Of a stretch of DNA of 64,000 bases, positions 1 through 12,884 are shown piece after piece (within the stretch, counting starts at the first letter, position 1; each line of letters begins with the position of its first letter). The stretch covers positions 47,732,639-47,796,638 of the forward strand of contig JBCFYV010009882.1 in the NCBI GenBank assembly GCA_039000515.1, given 5' to 3'. The DNA is from Timema cristinae (taxonomy: Eukaryota > Arthropoda > Insecta > Phasmatodea > Timematidae). Position numbers and translations under genes: made by a program. A model generated the notes under the pieces. The model was not told the origin of the DNA. It was given only the letters and a program-made list of their open reading frames with translations, and ran no database searches.

Positions 1-49
<49 letters not shown>

Positions 50-340
50 GCACCGCGTCTTACTACCCATTCGGGTTATACGCACTTACGCTAATGTGTA
101 AAGGTAGGGTGATTGTGAGATGAAATGAAGGACCTACAGTTTAACGTGGAATCCGAACCACGGTGGAGGCCTGGCATTCCCCACATTCACAAGATGTCTT
201 GTCAGAGGTGAAGGAAGGGTTTGGTAATCAGATAAATCCGTGCCGGGACCGAGGATTAAACCCCGGCCGCCTGCACAGAAGTCTGACACCTTTCCCCTAG
301 ACGTCTGACACCTTACCCCTAGACCACCAGGTCACCTCGT
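1..340 (-). mobile_element. SINE family B copy with (ATT)n tail, inverted
   Basis: Read on the minus strand this is a tRNA-derived SINE. The tRNA-like head lies near 340-240 (ggtctaggggtaaggtg; B-box-like ggtttaatcc). The body carries the family motif ggaatgccaggcctccaccg. The tail is gcgtataacccgaatggg, then ggtgctaa and an (AAT)n run that fills bases 1-49. A short segment of the head (gtctgacacc...cccctaga) is duplicated at about 281-323. The copy may continue beyond the left edge. It faces another copy of the same family head to head. Confidence 0.85.
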
Positions 341-365
341 GGATTTCATTAAAACTTGATTATAT

Positions 366-617
366 AGATATAGTAAGGTGTCAGACTTCTGTGCTGGGGT
401 CCGAGGTTCAATCCTCGGTAATGGCACAAATTTATCTGATAACCAAACCCTTCCTTCACCTCTGACAAGACATCTTGTGAATGTGGGGAATGCCAGGCCT
501 CCACCGTGGTTCGGATTCCACGTTAAACTGTAGATCCTCCAATTCATCTCACATTCACCCTACCATTACACATTAGCGTAAGTGCGTATAACCCGAACTG
601 GTAGTAAGACGCGATGC

Positions 618-685
<68 letters not shown>
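366..685 (+). mobile_element. SINE family B copy with (TAA)n tail
   Basis: Plus-strand copy of the same SINE. The head is slightly truncated (aaggtgtcagacttctgtgc; B box ggttcaatcc). The body and the shared tail (gcgtataacccgaactgg) follow, ending in a TAA run at about 618-685. With the element at 1-340 it forms an inverted pair separated by only about 25 bases. A 71-codon minus-strand reading frame over it is a repeat shadow. Confidence 0.88.
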
Positions 686-689
<4 letters not shown>

Positions 690-744
690 TATATAATCGG
701 GCAATACCACAAAACGTTTTCTTTTACCCTAGCCCTTCAATTAA

Positions 745-1780
745 TTTTAATTAAAAAGTTTTCAAAAATGTCTATAATGATTTTGTTTAAAAGACATATA
801 TAGGATTTGTTTGACAGATAAATAAGACCCTTTTAACTGTTTTTTTGCTAATATTTGTTTAGGGTAATTTACTGAAGATTGACTTTTCAAAAACTTTAAA
901 TATTTTACAAATGTCCCTAACGATTTGGCTACAAATGGGTATCTTGAGAATGTTTGACATGAAAATTAACACTGTGTATTTGTTTACTTGGTGAAAATTC
1001 CTTTTTGGGTAGTTTACTGATAACAGATATTTTGAAAACTGGAAATATTTTAAAAATGGCTATAAAGATTTGATTACAAATGGATATCTCGGGAGCGTTT
1101 GACATGAAAAATAATCCTGTATACTCGGTTCTGGGTAAAAATTTGATAACGCGTCGTTTACCGAGGAGTGGTTTTAGAAAATATGAATTATTTTGAAAAT
1201 GATTAAAGAAATTTTGCTTAAGATGTATATCTGGAGAGTGTTTGACATGAACATAACGAATACATTTTTATACTTGTTTTGTGGGAGGGGAGGTGGGGCG
1301 GGGGGGTAATTTTGCATTAGGTAGTTTACTGATGAATGTTTTTTTTAAATGACTCTAGCAATTTGATTAAAAATTGTATTAGAAGCATATTTTACATAAC
1401 AAAAATAATGTATATTAATTTATTTAAAATAAATTAATTTAAGGGTAGATTAGTAACAACCAATTATAGAAAATTTGAATTTTTAGGAAATTGATATTGA
1501 AGGATTGAATTCAAAATGAATATGACAACTTTTTTCATGATAAATAAAAATACAGTTTTATTTTTTATAAAAAAACAAATAATCTTATGGTAGTTTACAA
1601 ATAATTTATTTTTGAAAATTTGAATTTGTTTAAAACTTGAACAGTTTGGTTTAAAATGTATTTATAAAGAGTGATTATTGTATTTAACAATATGATGGAC
1701 TAAAACTTATTCAAGGGTAGTTTTCTAAAAACCTACATTTGAAAATTTTCTTGGAAGTTGTAAAACACAGTATGAGAAAT
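745..1780. repeat. Degenerate tandem repeat, unit about 145 bp
   Basis: A motif tttgacatgaaaat with small changes recurs at about 811, 953, 1099, 1241 and 1391, a spacing of 142-150 bp. Each is preceded by a related gtagtttactgat / tttgaaaa / aaatggctataaagattt block. Later units, to about 1780, are more decayed. There is no coding potential. This is an old satellite-like array of about seven units. Confidence 0.65.
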
Positions 1781-2315
1781 TTTGGGCGATTGTGTCATAC
1801 CATTTATTTTTAATTTATTATTTTGCATAGTCACACCATAGGTTACTAATTAGTGTAATTTTAACTTTTCATGTACCTATTTTAATTCGTTATATGTTAT
1901 AAAATTTAATACTCCATAATAATGATCACAACCTCATCTACTTCATTTATAACCTCATGTATTGTGTTCATATTGTAATTTTGACTATTATTATTAGAAT
2001 TGGTTTTATTATTTTACTACTTATTGCAATCCCTAAAACACAAGTTTTTTCTTTCTTTATAAAACTTAATAATCTTACATTAAATATATATATTTCTTAA
2101 CTTTATATTTTTAAAACTCCTTACTTAAATTAACTAAAATCTAACTAAAAATAAAAATAAGTGTTTGAATAGATACCGAGAATAAAATATAAATTATCTT
2201 AAAATCTAAATAGAGAAAATACTACAGGTTAATGTACACTCAATTATAAGAAAAATATAATTCTAGACAAAGATTTTTAAACATTTTTTTCCCCATTAAA
2301 ACCTAGATATTTAAA
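1781..2315. other. AT-rich spacer, nothing recognised
   Basis: Very AT-rich, with many A and T runs. I see no reading frame, repeat unit or RNA-like fold that I can support. Confidence 0.5.
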
Positions 2316-2325
2316 ACGTTAAAAA

Positions 2326-2580
2326 CCGCCTTGGTGGCGTAGTTAGCTAACCCACTAGTTTTGTGTTGAGCTAGATTGCCAAAGACGGGAAGATCGAGGT
2401 TTGAATCTTGGTTAGGTGAACTGGGGTGGTTTTCCTTAATGGCTTTACACTCTCCACCCACGCAATTGCGGGTTTACTTTCTTGTAATTCAACCTTCCCA
2501 ACTCCCAACCCATTAGCGTGATTATTACTTAAGCGTATAACCCGAACTGGAAGTAAAACGCGGTGCTAAATAATAATAAC
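2326..2580 (+). mobile_element. SINE family A, complete, with 10-bp TSD
   Basis: The tRNA-like head begins ccgccttggtggcgtagtta (A box) and has a B-box-like ggtttgaatc. The body includes acgcaattgcgggttt and aattcaaccttccc. The tail is gcgtataacccgaactgg then cggtgctaaataataa. Flanking direct repeats acgttaaaaa at 2316-2325 and 2581-2590 mark a retrotransposed full-length insertion. Confidence 0.9.
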
Positions 2581-2606
2581 ACGTTAAAAAAATTCAGATG
2601 ACGTGC

Positions 2607-2610
<4 letters not shown>

Positions 2611-2642
<32 letters not shown>
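2611..2642. repeat. (CA)n microsatellite
   Basis: About 15 CA dinucleotides, followed by a purine-rich accgga/aacaga low-complexity stretch to about 2740. The minus-strand frame here owes its cysteine/valine run to the microsatellite. Confidence 0.95.
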
Positions 2643-2645
<3 letters not shown>

Positions 2646-2744
2646 CAGGGAGTCAAACCAAGACCGGAACCAGAACCGATAACAGAAACTAACAGTTGTT
2701 TTTAAGAAACCAGAACAGGAACAGGAAACCAAAAAGAAAATTAA

Positions 2745-3879
2745 TCAAGAACTGGAAACAAAATAGAAAATAAAGGTAAATAAAGGTAAATATTGGTTCT
2801 TTTATGTTCTTACTTTTCATAAAATAATTACAATTGCATTTTATACACATCTTTCTGAAACTTAATTTGATTTTGAAATAAAATGTTCCCTTTTCTTAGA
2901 AATTTTTGTTAGGACAGGATATATTTAATTTCCAAGAGATTATACAAATACCAATGAGCACATAGCAGTCGTGTAAGGTTTTCTCATTTTGACTTTGGAA
3001 AGATGTATTTAACTTTGAGTGACAGAAAACGTGCCCAAAAAGGGGAGTACAAAGAAATGAGAAACTGCCTAGTTTTACAAGAAGTCCAAACTAAATACAA
3101 ATAAATTTGTTTAAAAGTTTTATTATACAAACTAAACAATTTAAGTGGTTATTTTAGGCCAGTTTACTTGGGGGAGTAAATGGGGTAGTCATAATCTTTA
3201 ATTTTTTTCACTCTGTCAATAAATATCGAGTAAGAAGTCATCCAAAGTTTGTGATCAAGTTGTGTAGCTCAACAGGGCTTCTTATAGTTTTATTAACAAT
3301 TAATTAATTGAGTTATTTAATAGATGGGCTAAAATAAATATTGTCCAATGTAGAATTTCTTTAAATTACATGGAGAGTGACACATCAAGAATAATAATAG
3401 GATGGTTCTTAAGGTAAATTACATCGAGATTATATATTGTAACCCTGCAATTTCATTTATTATTTTGGTAAGTCTACAAATTAAGGATTTCAAGAAGGTA
3501 CTAACATTTAAAATCTAAAATGTTTTAATTGAAATCGACAACATTGGCGTAACGTTATTTTAATATTAAGTTAGTAAATCCTAGAATTGTTTTCATAAAT
3601 AAAAAGACCTAGGAGTCACATTATAGCTGATTTAATTTGTTTTAAACAATTAAACTAAAATTATACAATTAAGTCTATTTCAATTTAAAATACGCATGAA
3701 ATAAAGTTATTTATAATATATTAATTTAAAAACGAAGCAAAACTATTCTCAATAAATATCAAATAAAATTCCATGGCATCAATCTGCAATCGAGCCATAG
3801 CAAACGAGCAGCCTCCACCCGTTGATGAAGATAGTACCAACTTCTGTGGATAAAGGGTATCATTATTTTATCCCGACTA
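2745..3879. other. AT-rich spacer, nothing recognised
   Basis: No reading frame over 60 codons. No SINE head or tail and no tandem structure that I could support. Confidence 0.5.
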
Positions 3880-4078
3880 ATCTTTCAGTCATTAATTTTA
3901 GTTTTCCCGATTGAAGCCGCTACTTCTTTATTCAAGTGGCACCTCATATTCTCATATAGCTGAGTTTGACCCCGTTCCAGACCCACTGATTCACAGGAAA
4001 ATGTGGAATCGATGGGGATTGAACCTGGCACCTCTAGATCTGTAGCCAGAAACCTTATCACTAGACCACAGATGTATT
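3880..4078 (-). mobile_element. SINE family E copy (tRNA-headed)
   Basis: The reverse complement begins with a tRNA-like head, tggtctagtgataaggttt, with a B box ggttcaatcccc near 4020. It is followed by a body containing gtgggtctggaacgggg. A second, similarly oriented copy lies at 42225-42410. No clear target-site duplication was found. Confidence 0.65.
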
Positions 4079-4369
4079 TTTATTAATTTTTAGAGTTCTG
4101 GCTAAAGAAAAATCTGCTCAAATAGAATTCTGAATTTTAAATAAATTGTTCAGTAATCAAGTTCCTTTTTATTGGTATATTTTACATAAATAATTAGTTT
4201 TGTAGTATATTTTAAATTTTAATATTATGTTTTACTTACAAATAGGCCTACTTTAATAGAAATAAAACTTGTAAATATAATTTTTTAGAACAGAAATTTA
4301 ATTAAAAACCTAAAAGTACCATAACTTTTATTTTTCTAGAACGGAACCACAATCGGAAATTTTAAAATT

Positions 4370-4560
4370 ACGTTTGAAGAACCGTATTTCAGTTCAGACC
4401 CCTTGACGCGAACAAATCTGGCTTAATAGACTGCTGACTGCAACTGCGCATGGTAGAGAACTCGCTGGCCCCTTTAAAAACGCCACCGTCATTTCATATA
4501 CATCAAGCACTTCCCAGCGCCATTCTCGGTCCAACAACTTCGTGCTTTCGCAAATATTAA
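4370..4560. other. Locally GC-richer, CpG-containing island
   Basis: In otherwise 70-75% AT sequence this stretch is visibly GC-richer and carries several CpGs (gacgcgaac, ctgcgcatgg, aacgccaccg, cagcgcc). No open frame of useful length crosses it and no repeat family is recognised. It could be a regulatory region, an untranslated exon or an old repeat. Confidence 0.35.
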
Positions 4561-5984
4561 GTAAATATTTGTTCTAGTCAGCTCTCTAGGATAAGTTTGT
4601 AAAGTGAGAGTAGGTTACATAGGTAGAGTCTGTGTGTCCAGATGGAAGATTCAAATAAACGGATATTGGAGGGAGGAGACTGTTAACAAAATTGCTTTAA
4701 TTAGAAGAAACTATGTAGCTCAGATAAAGGACAATGGGTTCTTTTAAAAGCACACATTTCATTTATATGATCATAATATATTTACAGATTTACATAAATA
4801 TCCTGGTATGTACAGTACATATTTTGGATAATAACGTGAAATATGACCAATATTTTTGAAACAATTGCTTTGTATGTTCTTCTTCATAATACCCGCCTCG
4901 TTTGTCACGTGGACTGAATGTCTGGTTCATCTAATTTGAATTACGGTCGTCTCACTAAAGGTGTTTGTTTATAAAAGGTTTTTCACTATTCCAAAATGCA
5001 TATGAAAGTATACTACCCTTAAATTTGACCATTCTCATTCCAACTCATCAGCACCTTTAAAGTCTGTATAGTCCGGTTGGGGACAGACATAATATCTTTG
5101 AGAAACAAACCACACCCTATCACACAATGTGTTCAAGCTTGCGTACCATTTTTTTGCTAATTAAATTTTTGGAAATCTTGAACAAATTTGGAGACTTAAA
5201 AGATTGTAATGTAATATTAAGATGATAAATTAATTACTTTATAATTTGTTAACTAATAAAAGTGTTTACCATTGATACATCTAGATATAGTCTTGATGTT
5301 ACTATTCAAGTCTCAAACATGTATTAAATACATATCTAGGAAATTTGGAGATAAATATTCTCCAAACAATTTGTTCACAAGTGAATTAAACATATGCAAT
5401 GCTATTTTCCTAAGGAATAACAAATAATCAAACAAGCAATATTGGTCATTTATTTTTTAACATCAACTTTCTTCAATATTTTCATAAACAAACAATAATA
5501 ATCACTATTTTGATACAAGTTTGTGTAGGGTGACGTTTATTATGATGGAGTTGGTTTTGATTTTCTTAAACTGTGATTTTGGTCTCAGATTTTTGATTAA
5601 AAGAGAATGATGTGAAACTCTGGAATGTATTTACATACTGATATAAAAATATTGATATACGAGTGAACCTAATTTTATTGAATCCGGTCCAATAGTTTAA
5701 TAATTGTAATGTTAAGACACAAATTCAGCATTGTTAATATTATAGTAAAAATTTATTTTAAATATAATTTCCCTAGGCTATTGTGGGTAAAAACGAAAAA
5801 AAGATATACGTTTTTTATTTATAACTAGTTTTTAGGCCAGTCTATGACAGGTTGATCATGGTAATAGCCAGCCTGACAAAGAAATCAATCATTTTATAAG
5901 CGCTTGGAATAAACAAGTATATACGTATAAATATTTACATAGACCACATAAAGTGTATAGGCCTATATCTGGTCACATGAAATT
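4561..5984. other. AT-rich spacer, nothing recognised
   Basis: I see no coding frame, SINE signature or tandem unit here. Confidence 0.5.
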
Positions 5985-6840
5985 GCATATATCCAGATAG
6001 CGAATATTGTGTACACAGCTAGTTGCCTAAGGTAGCATGGCCTCAGCTAGCGAGTATTGTGTACACAATTGGTAGCCTGAAGTCACATATCTCCAGGTAA
6101 AGGACATTGTGTACACATCTGGTAGACTGGTCGCATAGCTTTAGGTTGCAAGTATTGTGTACACAACTAGTAGCCTGAAGTCACATATCTCTAGGTATAG
6201 AGAATTGTGTACACAACTGGTAGTCTGAAGTGGCATAGCTACAGGTAGGGAGTATTGTGTAGACATCTGATATTCTGGAGTTGCATAGCTCCAGGTAGAG
6301 AGTATTGTGTACACAACTGGTGGCCTGAAGTGACATAGCTACAGGTAGAGAGTATTGTGCACACAACTGTTAGCCTGTATTCACATAGCTCCATGTAAAG
6401 AGTTTAGTGTACACAACTGGTAGTCTGGAGTTGCATAGCTCTAGGTAGAGAGTATTGTGTACACAACTGTTAGTCTGGTGTTGCATAGCTCTAGGTAGAG
6501 AGTATTGTGTACACAACTGTTAGTCTGGAGTTGCATAGCTCTAGGTAGAGAGTATTGTGTGCACAACTGTTAGTCTGGATTTGCATAGCTCTAAGTAGAG
6601 AGTATTGTGTAGACATCTGCTGGTTTGAAGTCGCATAGCTACAAGTATTGAGAATTGCGTACGTATCTTGTTGCCTAAAATCGTATCGCTCAAGATATTG
6701 TGTACAATTCTGGTAACCTAATATCCCAAAGAATAAGCTATTGTGTATACATCAGACCATCTGAAATTATTTAGCACAAAGTACCGTGCATTGTGTACAC
6801 ATATAGTCACCTCAAATAGCATGAAGATCAATTTTGTCCA
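5985..6840. repeat. 50-bp minisatellite array, about 17 units
   Basis: A 50-bp unit of the form gtagagagtattgtgtacac ... gttgcatagctct is repeated. In the best-preserved core, ttgcatagct falls at 6431, 6481, 6531 and 6581, exactly 50 apart. Units decay outward. Most contain the 12-bp perfect palindrome ttgtgtacacaa. A 61-codon minus-strand frame inside it is a shadow, since 50 is not a multiple of three. Confidence 0.9.
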
Positions 6841-7197
6841 ATTTAAATCACATATCTCCGTGTAACAGCCATTATGAATACATCTGGTCACTTGAGTCCT
6901 GCATCAGGAAGAAAATCGCACTACTTAAAAATGTATTTGCTTTGTGAGAATAAGGAATATACTAAGAAAAATCTAAATGACGGAAATATTATTATTATTA
7001 TAAAAGAATACAGGCATCATCATTAATTAGCTGAAGCAGTAATATATATTAATATAATATAAAATATAGAGACCTTATGAACAAAGATCTGTTGAAGACA
7101 TGCTTTTATGGCCATATTCCAAATATGAATGAGGGTTTCAAAAGCCTGATGGGATTGTTGCTCCCAAAACCCAAACATATAGTTCAACAACTAACCT

Positions 7198-7425
7198 AAG
7201 TAGCGTGTCTGCTTACTGAGCTAAAGATCGAGCGTTCGGTTTCTAGCATGGCCGAAAAATTTATCATTGGTGAAATGTGGGGTTCCCCTTTCACAATGAT
7301 AAATTGACTACCAGTTCCGGGTGTTTTTGTCTGTTGTAGATTGACATTATTTTAGAAGTCATGTGCATATATAATCAGTCGGTTCATAAAGTGCACGTTA
7401 AATACCTCCAATAAATTGAAAAAAT
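7198..7425 (+). mobile_element. SINE family C copy
   Basis: The tRNA-like head (tactgagctaaagatcgagc, B-box-like gttcggtttc) is followed by gggttcccctttcacaatga. The 3' motif is ggttcataaagtgcacgtta then aatacctcc. A second copy with the same order of motifs lies at 59445-59675, so this is a family and not a single tRNA gene. Confidence 0.65.
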
Positions 7426-7726
7426 GAAAATGACATTCTACATAATACTTGAAGCAATGAAATTTGATATTTATTATTAGGTCTTAACATTTAATAATGG
7501 ACAGTTGGACCAAGTAAAAGTTCTGCAAAATATGGTGTGGGTCTGTTGTTGTAAATTTTTGTTGGAACTTAACGCACAAGATCAAATTAACTTAGAGAAG
7601 ATGGAAAATCTGAATTATACTTCGGCTAGATATAAATACTAAACACCAAAAACTTTAAAAATGACATAAGAAGACTATCCTCATAATCCTACTCATTAAG
7701 ATGGTCTGTATTAATAAATAGCATTA

Positions 7727-7785
7727 GGACATAAAGTGCGTACAACCCAAATGGGTAGTAAGACGTGGCGCTAATAATAATATAA
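7727..7785 (+). mobile_element. Solo 3' tail of SINE A/B
   Basis: Only the shared tail is present: gtgcgtacaacccaaatggg, tagtaagacg, ggcgctaataataat. No tRNA head or body lies upstream. Probably a 5'-truncated insertion. Confidence 0.7.
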
Positions 7786-7789
7786 AATA

Positions 7790-9879
7790 AAATATTAAAA
7801 CAGAATTTTTAACACCTAAATTATCTTAATTTACCCAATAATGATCCTTTTTTCCCAACTTTAGATGCACTTATTTTAAAATATACTTTAGGTGCTAGAA
7901 TGCATCTTTCAAGTCTTCAATTTGCATATATTCAAAATACAGTGTACCATACCTAATTGTTTTACATTTGAATTTAACAAAATATTTTTTTTAATATGAT
8001 ATAAAATAGATTAAAATAAAATAACATTTGAGAAAAAGATATCATGACTACTTGCACAAAGTGAAATTTTAGGGCCTACACAAAAACAAGTTATTAAAAT
8101 ACTACCATTAAATGATGTGTAATAACAGTTTGAACGGTTCTTGAAAAATGATACCTGAATATTCAGTTTAACATGTGGAGATAGGGAGGGACTGCTTCTC
8201 TTAACCCCCACGTACCACACTAGTAAATTATTTTCTGACAGTTAAAAGTATCACTATATAATCATACTTTATTTGTATTTATGTGCCAAACAAGGGTTTC
8301 ACCGTCTTGCTTTGTTTAAAAATTATGTGAAAGCTTTGATCAACATTGTTTGTAAAAAATCTCTTTTCAAATGTTGTCAAATGTAATTTTTGTATTAATA
8401 TAACTATATATTAGCCTAGTACTTGAAGCGTAGAAGTTTAAAAAAACAACAAGCATTTCATTTGCATTATAAATATTTATTTTTACATTCGTAATATCAT
8501 GGATAAAATAATATTTAATGATAAATAATCAAAGTTGAAAAGTTTTTTAATATTTTAAAGTTACAACCAATTATTTTCCAAACTAAGAGATTTAACGGAA
8601 AAAATACATATTATAGGTATATTACTCCTTACACTAAATTTTATTTTAATTCTAAACTATGTTTGTCACATGGAAAAAGATTTAGAAATATAACTTTGTG
8701 CCATTGGACTAAAATGTTATGACTATAAATATTGTTGCTCAAGATTCCCATCGAAACAGATTAAAACCCCTCTATTTAAGATACTAAAAAGGAACAACAC
8801 CCTATAAAGCCTCTATAGTATATAATAATAGACAAGGTCTTTATTAGTAACGGTACTGTATTGTGATCGAGGCCAGCTTGGTTAATTTGGAAATAGGGGG
8901 TGGTTGCACAAAGTCAAATTAGAGCGACCACAGAGAAAATGGTAGGGTTGTAAGAAATAGGGTGGTTGAGGGTTAGGGTGATGATTGAGGTTAAAATGGT
9001 AGTTGTAAATGTAGTACGGGTGCAGACTATTACTGGGGGGTGGAGACTAGATTGTCGGCACACATGGTGTTTTTCCCGAGGGTTGGATGTTACTAGCGGG
9101 TCGGAAACTTGTTAACAGGACTACATTTTATATGACAGCTTGTCAAGACTTTCTCTCAAATTTGAAAAAAGCTCAAAAATATGCGTGTGCTTTTCTAAAT
9201 TATAATACGTTTATACGGGCTATTATTTCAAATTTACTTTACGCCCTCATTTAAGTACTGGCTCAAAAACTCGAGATAAATGTCATAAAGGACAGGTCTA
9301 TAACATTAATTCTTAAAGGAATGTACTGTGCATCTCAATTGTTTGATAAATTAAGACTATTTATAAATACTAAAAATAAAAAGGAATTATCCTAGATATA
9401 TAATTAATTCAAAATATCTGGGTTAAAATTAAGATAGTAGAATCGCACGCTAAAACGCATGATGCTAACGCTAAATATAATTGATAACAAAGATGAACGA
9501 TAATTTATTTAGGAATTAAAGTCAGGGTGAGGTTTAGTATTGAGAGGACCTTTATAAATGGAAAAGGAAAGAAAAACAATTGATCGACGCTACATATGTC
9601 TGTGGGAGTCTTATCAGTGTATACTTACAATGTATTTTCTAGACTTTCTTGAAAAATAATCCAATGATTTATAAAATACTAATTTGCTAAAAATAATGTC
9701 CCGTCAGCTATGGGAATAATTCATAAAGATCTTAAATTATAAATACGTCAAGTATCTATCATCCATGAGATAAGTCATAAGTTTTTCATGTTAGAAAATA
9801 TTTTCTGCAAACACCAATAACCCCAAAATATCTAAGTAGACTACCAGGAGTAAATTGATGATAATTATTTTATATGTTC
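7790..9879. other. AT-rich spacer, nothing recognised
   Basis: No host gene signature. A GT-rich low-complexity patch (gtggttgagggttagggtga) occurs around 8890-9110. The short 69-codon minus-strand frame at 8011-8220 has no recognisable features. Confidence 0.5.
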
Positions 9880-10470
9880 AATTAATAGGTTATAATGAGA
9901 TTCAACCAGAATTTGTAAATTATTCCTCCAAAGAGCATACCAGGAGTCATCAAGAATTAATATTTTATCCCTCCAATTAGTCTACATAGGCTCGATATGA
10001 ATTGTATTTTATTCCTCCAAGTAGCCTATCAAGAATAACCAAGAATTAGCATATTATTTATACAAGTAGCCTGTCAAGTATCAACAGTAATTAGTATCAG
10101 ATTCCTCCTAGTAGTCTATAAAGAGTCAACAAAAATTAATATTTTATTTCTCCAACTAGTCCATCTAGAATTAAAGTTAATTGTATTCTATGCCTCCAAA
10201 TAACCTAACAAGAGTCACCGAGAATTAGTATTTTATTTCTTCAATGAGTCTACCTAGAGTCAAAGAGAATTTTATTAGGTTCCTCCAAGTAGCCTACCAA
10301 GAATCATTGAGTGATAGTACATTATTTCTACAAGTAGCCTATAAATGGTCAACAATGAATTAATATCATATTCTTTATATTAGCTTAGAAAGAGTCAACA
10401 AGAGTTAATATCGTGTTTTTCCAAGTAGTCTAACAAGATCTATTGATAAACATTTAGTATTGTACTGGTC
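9880..10470. repeat. 44-45-bp minisatellite, about 13 units
   Basis: Unit of the form attcctccaagtagcctacc then aagagtcaacaagaattagt. The tccaagtagcc landmark recurs every 44-45 bp from about 9925 to 10420 with substantial divergence between units. Not coding. Confidence 0.8.
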
Positions 10471-10624
10471 CAAGAAGTTAACTAAGACTAAATAATATTT
10501 TTAATGTGCCAAGAAAACTGCCAATAGAAGACATAGTTGTTTTTCCAAGGGCTTCAAGAACCTGATAAATTATCAAATGAATAATATACTCCGCCTTATA
10601 TAGTAAGAGTTTTATTAGGTTTTT

Positions 10625-10672
10625 TTTTTAGCATTGCCTCTTATCTTCCGTTCGGTTTATACACCTAGTGTA
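10625..10672 (-). mobile_element. Degraded solo SINE tail
   Basis: Minus-strand match to the shared tail (ttttagcattgcctcttatc, ttccgttcggtttatac). No body adjoins it. Confidence 0.5.
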
Positions 10673-10779
10673 TTTTAAGTTTATGGAAAAGGACTATCTT
10701 GAAAAGATTTGTAATAAGATAATTGTTGCGCCAAACTGAAGGTCCTAGGTTCAATTCCAGTATCAAATTATTATTAATA

Positions 10780-11013
10780 TTATTATTAGCAAACATATCA
10801 TATACCCGTTCGGGTTATACTCACGCTAATGTGTAATGGTAGAGTGATTGTGAGATTAAATGGAGGACCTACAGTTTAACGTGGAATCCGAACCACGGTA
10901 GAGGCCTGGAATTCCACACATTCACAAGTTGTGATTAATACACGTCTTTTCAGAGGTGAAGGAAGGGTTTGGCAAACAGATAAATCTGTTCTGGGACCGA
11001 GTATTGAACCCCT
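10780..11013 (-). mobile_element. SINE family B copy, head incomplete
   Basis: The minus strand shows the B body (aattccaggcctctaccgtg, ggttcggattccacgttaaa) and shared tail (cccgaacgggtatatg), ending at an (ATT)n run near 10770-10795. The tRNA-like head beyond the ggttcaata-like B box is missing. Confidence 0.8.
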
Positions 11014-11299
11014 GACCCCAGCTTATATTTTTACTATTTATTTGAACATGCACTTCTGAAGTGACATAAACATATAGCTTCTTATTTATTTTTAAGCTGT
11101 TGCTTTGATAAAATTACTAAATAATTTTTTATCACAACTAGCAAAATATGAATCAATAAATTCTGATTCACTATGATATTAAAAAAAAACTGGCTAATAA
11201 AACTCAAATTTCTTCTAAACACAGACATAACTCGTCTCATGTGATTTTAAATAGGTTTTATGATTAGCACATTGTTATTAATTATGAATATAGCCCTAA

Positions 11300-12315
<1,016 letters not shown>

Positions 12316-12317
12316 TG

Positions 12318-12580
12318 GAGCCCACTTTGGTGGCCACATGGTCAAAGGTGTCACTCGCTCAGTAAACTAGATTAGATGAAGGTGATATTGAGGTTCAAAT
12401 CTTGGTCAGATGTACTGAGTAAGGTTTCCCAAAATGGTTTTCCACTCTCCCTCCACGCAAAGGTGGGTACACTTCCTCTTAATGTAACACCTTCCTCATC
12501 CGTAAAAATCATTAGTGTAACTAGTACAGTATATAATCGTATAGTCCTAAAGGAAAGTACGAGGTGGTGCTAAGAAAAAG
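12318..12580 (+). mobile_element. SINE family A, diverged copy
   Basis: The head has decayed (ttggtggccacatggtcaaa; B-box-like ggttcaaatc). The body is recognisable (ttttccactctccctccacg, caaaggtgggtacacttcct), and the tail reads taatcgtatagtcctaaagg then gaggtggtgctaa. An old copy. Confidence 0.75.
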
Positions 12581-12884
12581 ATGTAACTTTGTAACTGGTG
12601 TATCTCCTCTGGAAAATTTGGTTAATTGAGACAACAGACCCTCAAGTATATATACTTATCACTTAATTATTAATCCCTTCTAAAGTATCTAAAGAATTAA
12701 GTATTAGCAGAAAATACTTCAAGAACGTGATGCATTGCAGCAGGGACTTACTATGGAAATATCTGCAATTGTCTACGGTAGATAATCACAAAGTCAGTGC
12801 TTTTTCAAAATTTATTTCTGTATCAAACGCATCACCTACTTGTAAAATAAAGTCTCACACTGCGATAGTGTCTTTTAAAAATAG

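Noticed and set aside
6181..6366. Cys-containing repeat protein on the minus strand
   Set aside because: It lies wholly inside the 50-bp minisatellite, whose unit is not a multiple of three; frame changes between units.
5985..6840. CRISPR-like array
   Set aside because: Head-to-tail units with no unique spacers in a eukaryotic window; an ordinary minisatellite.
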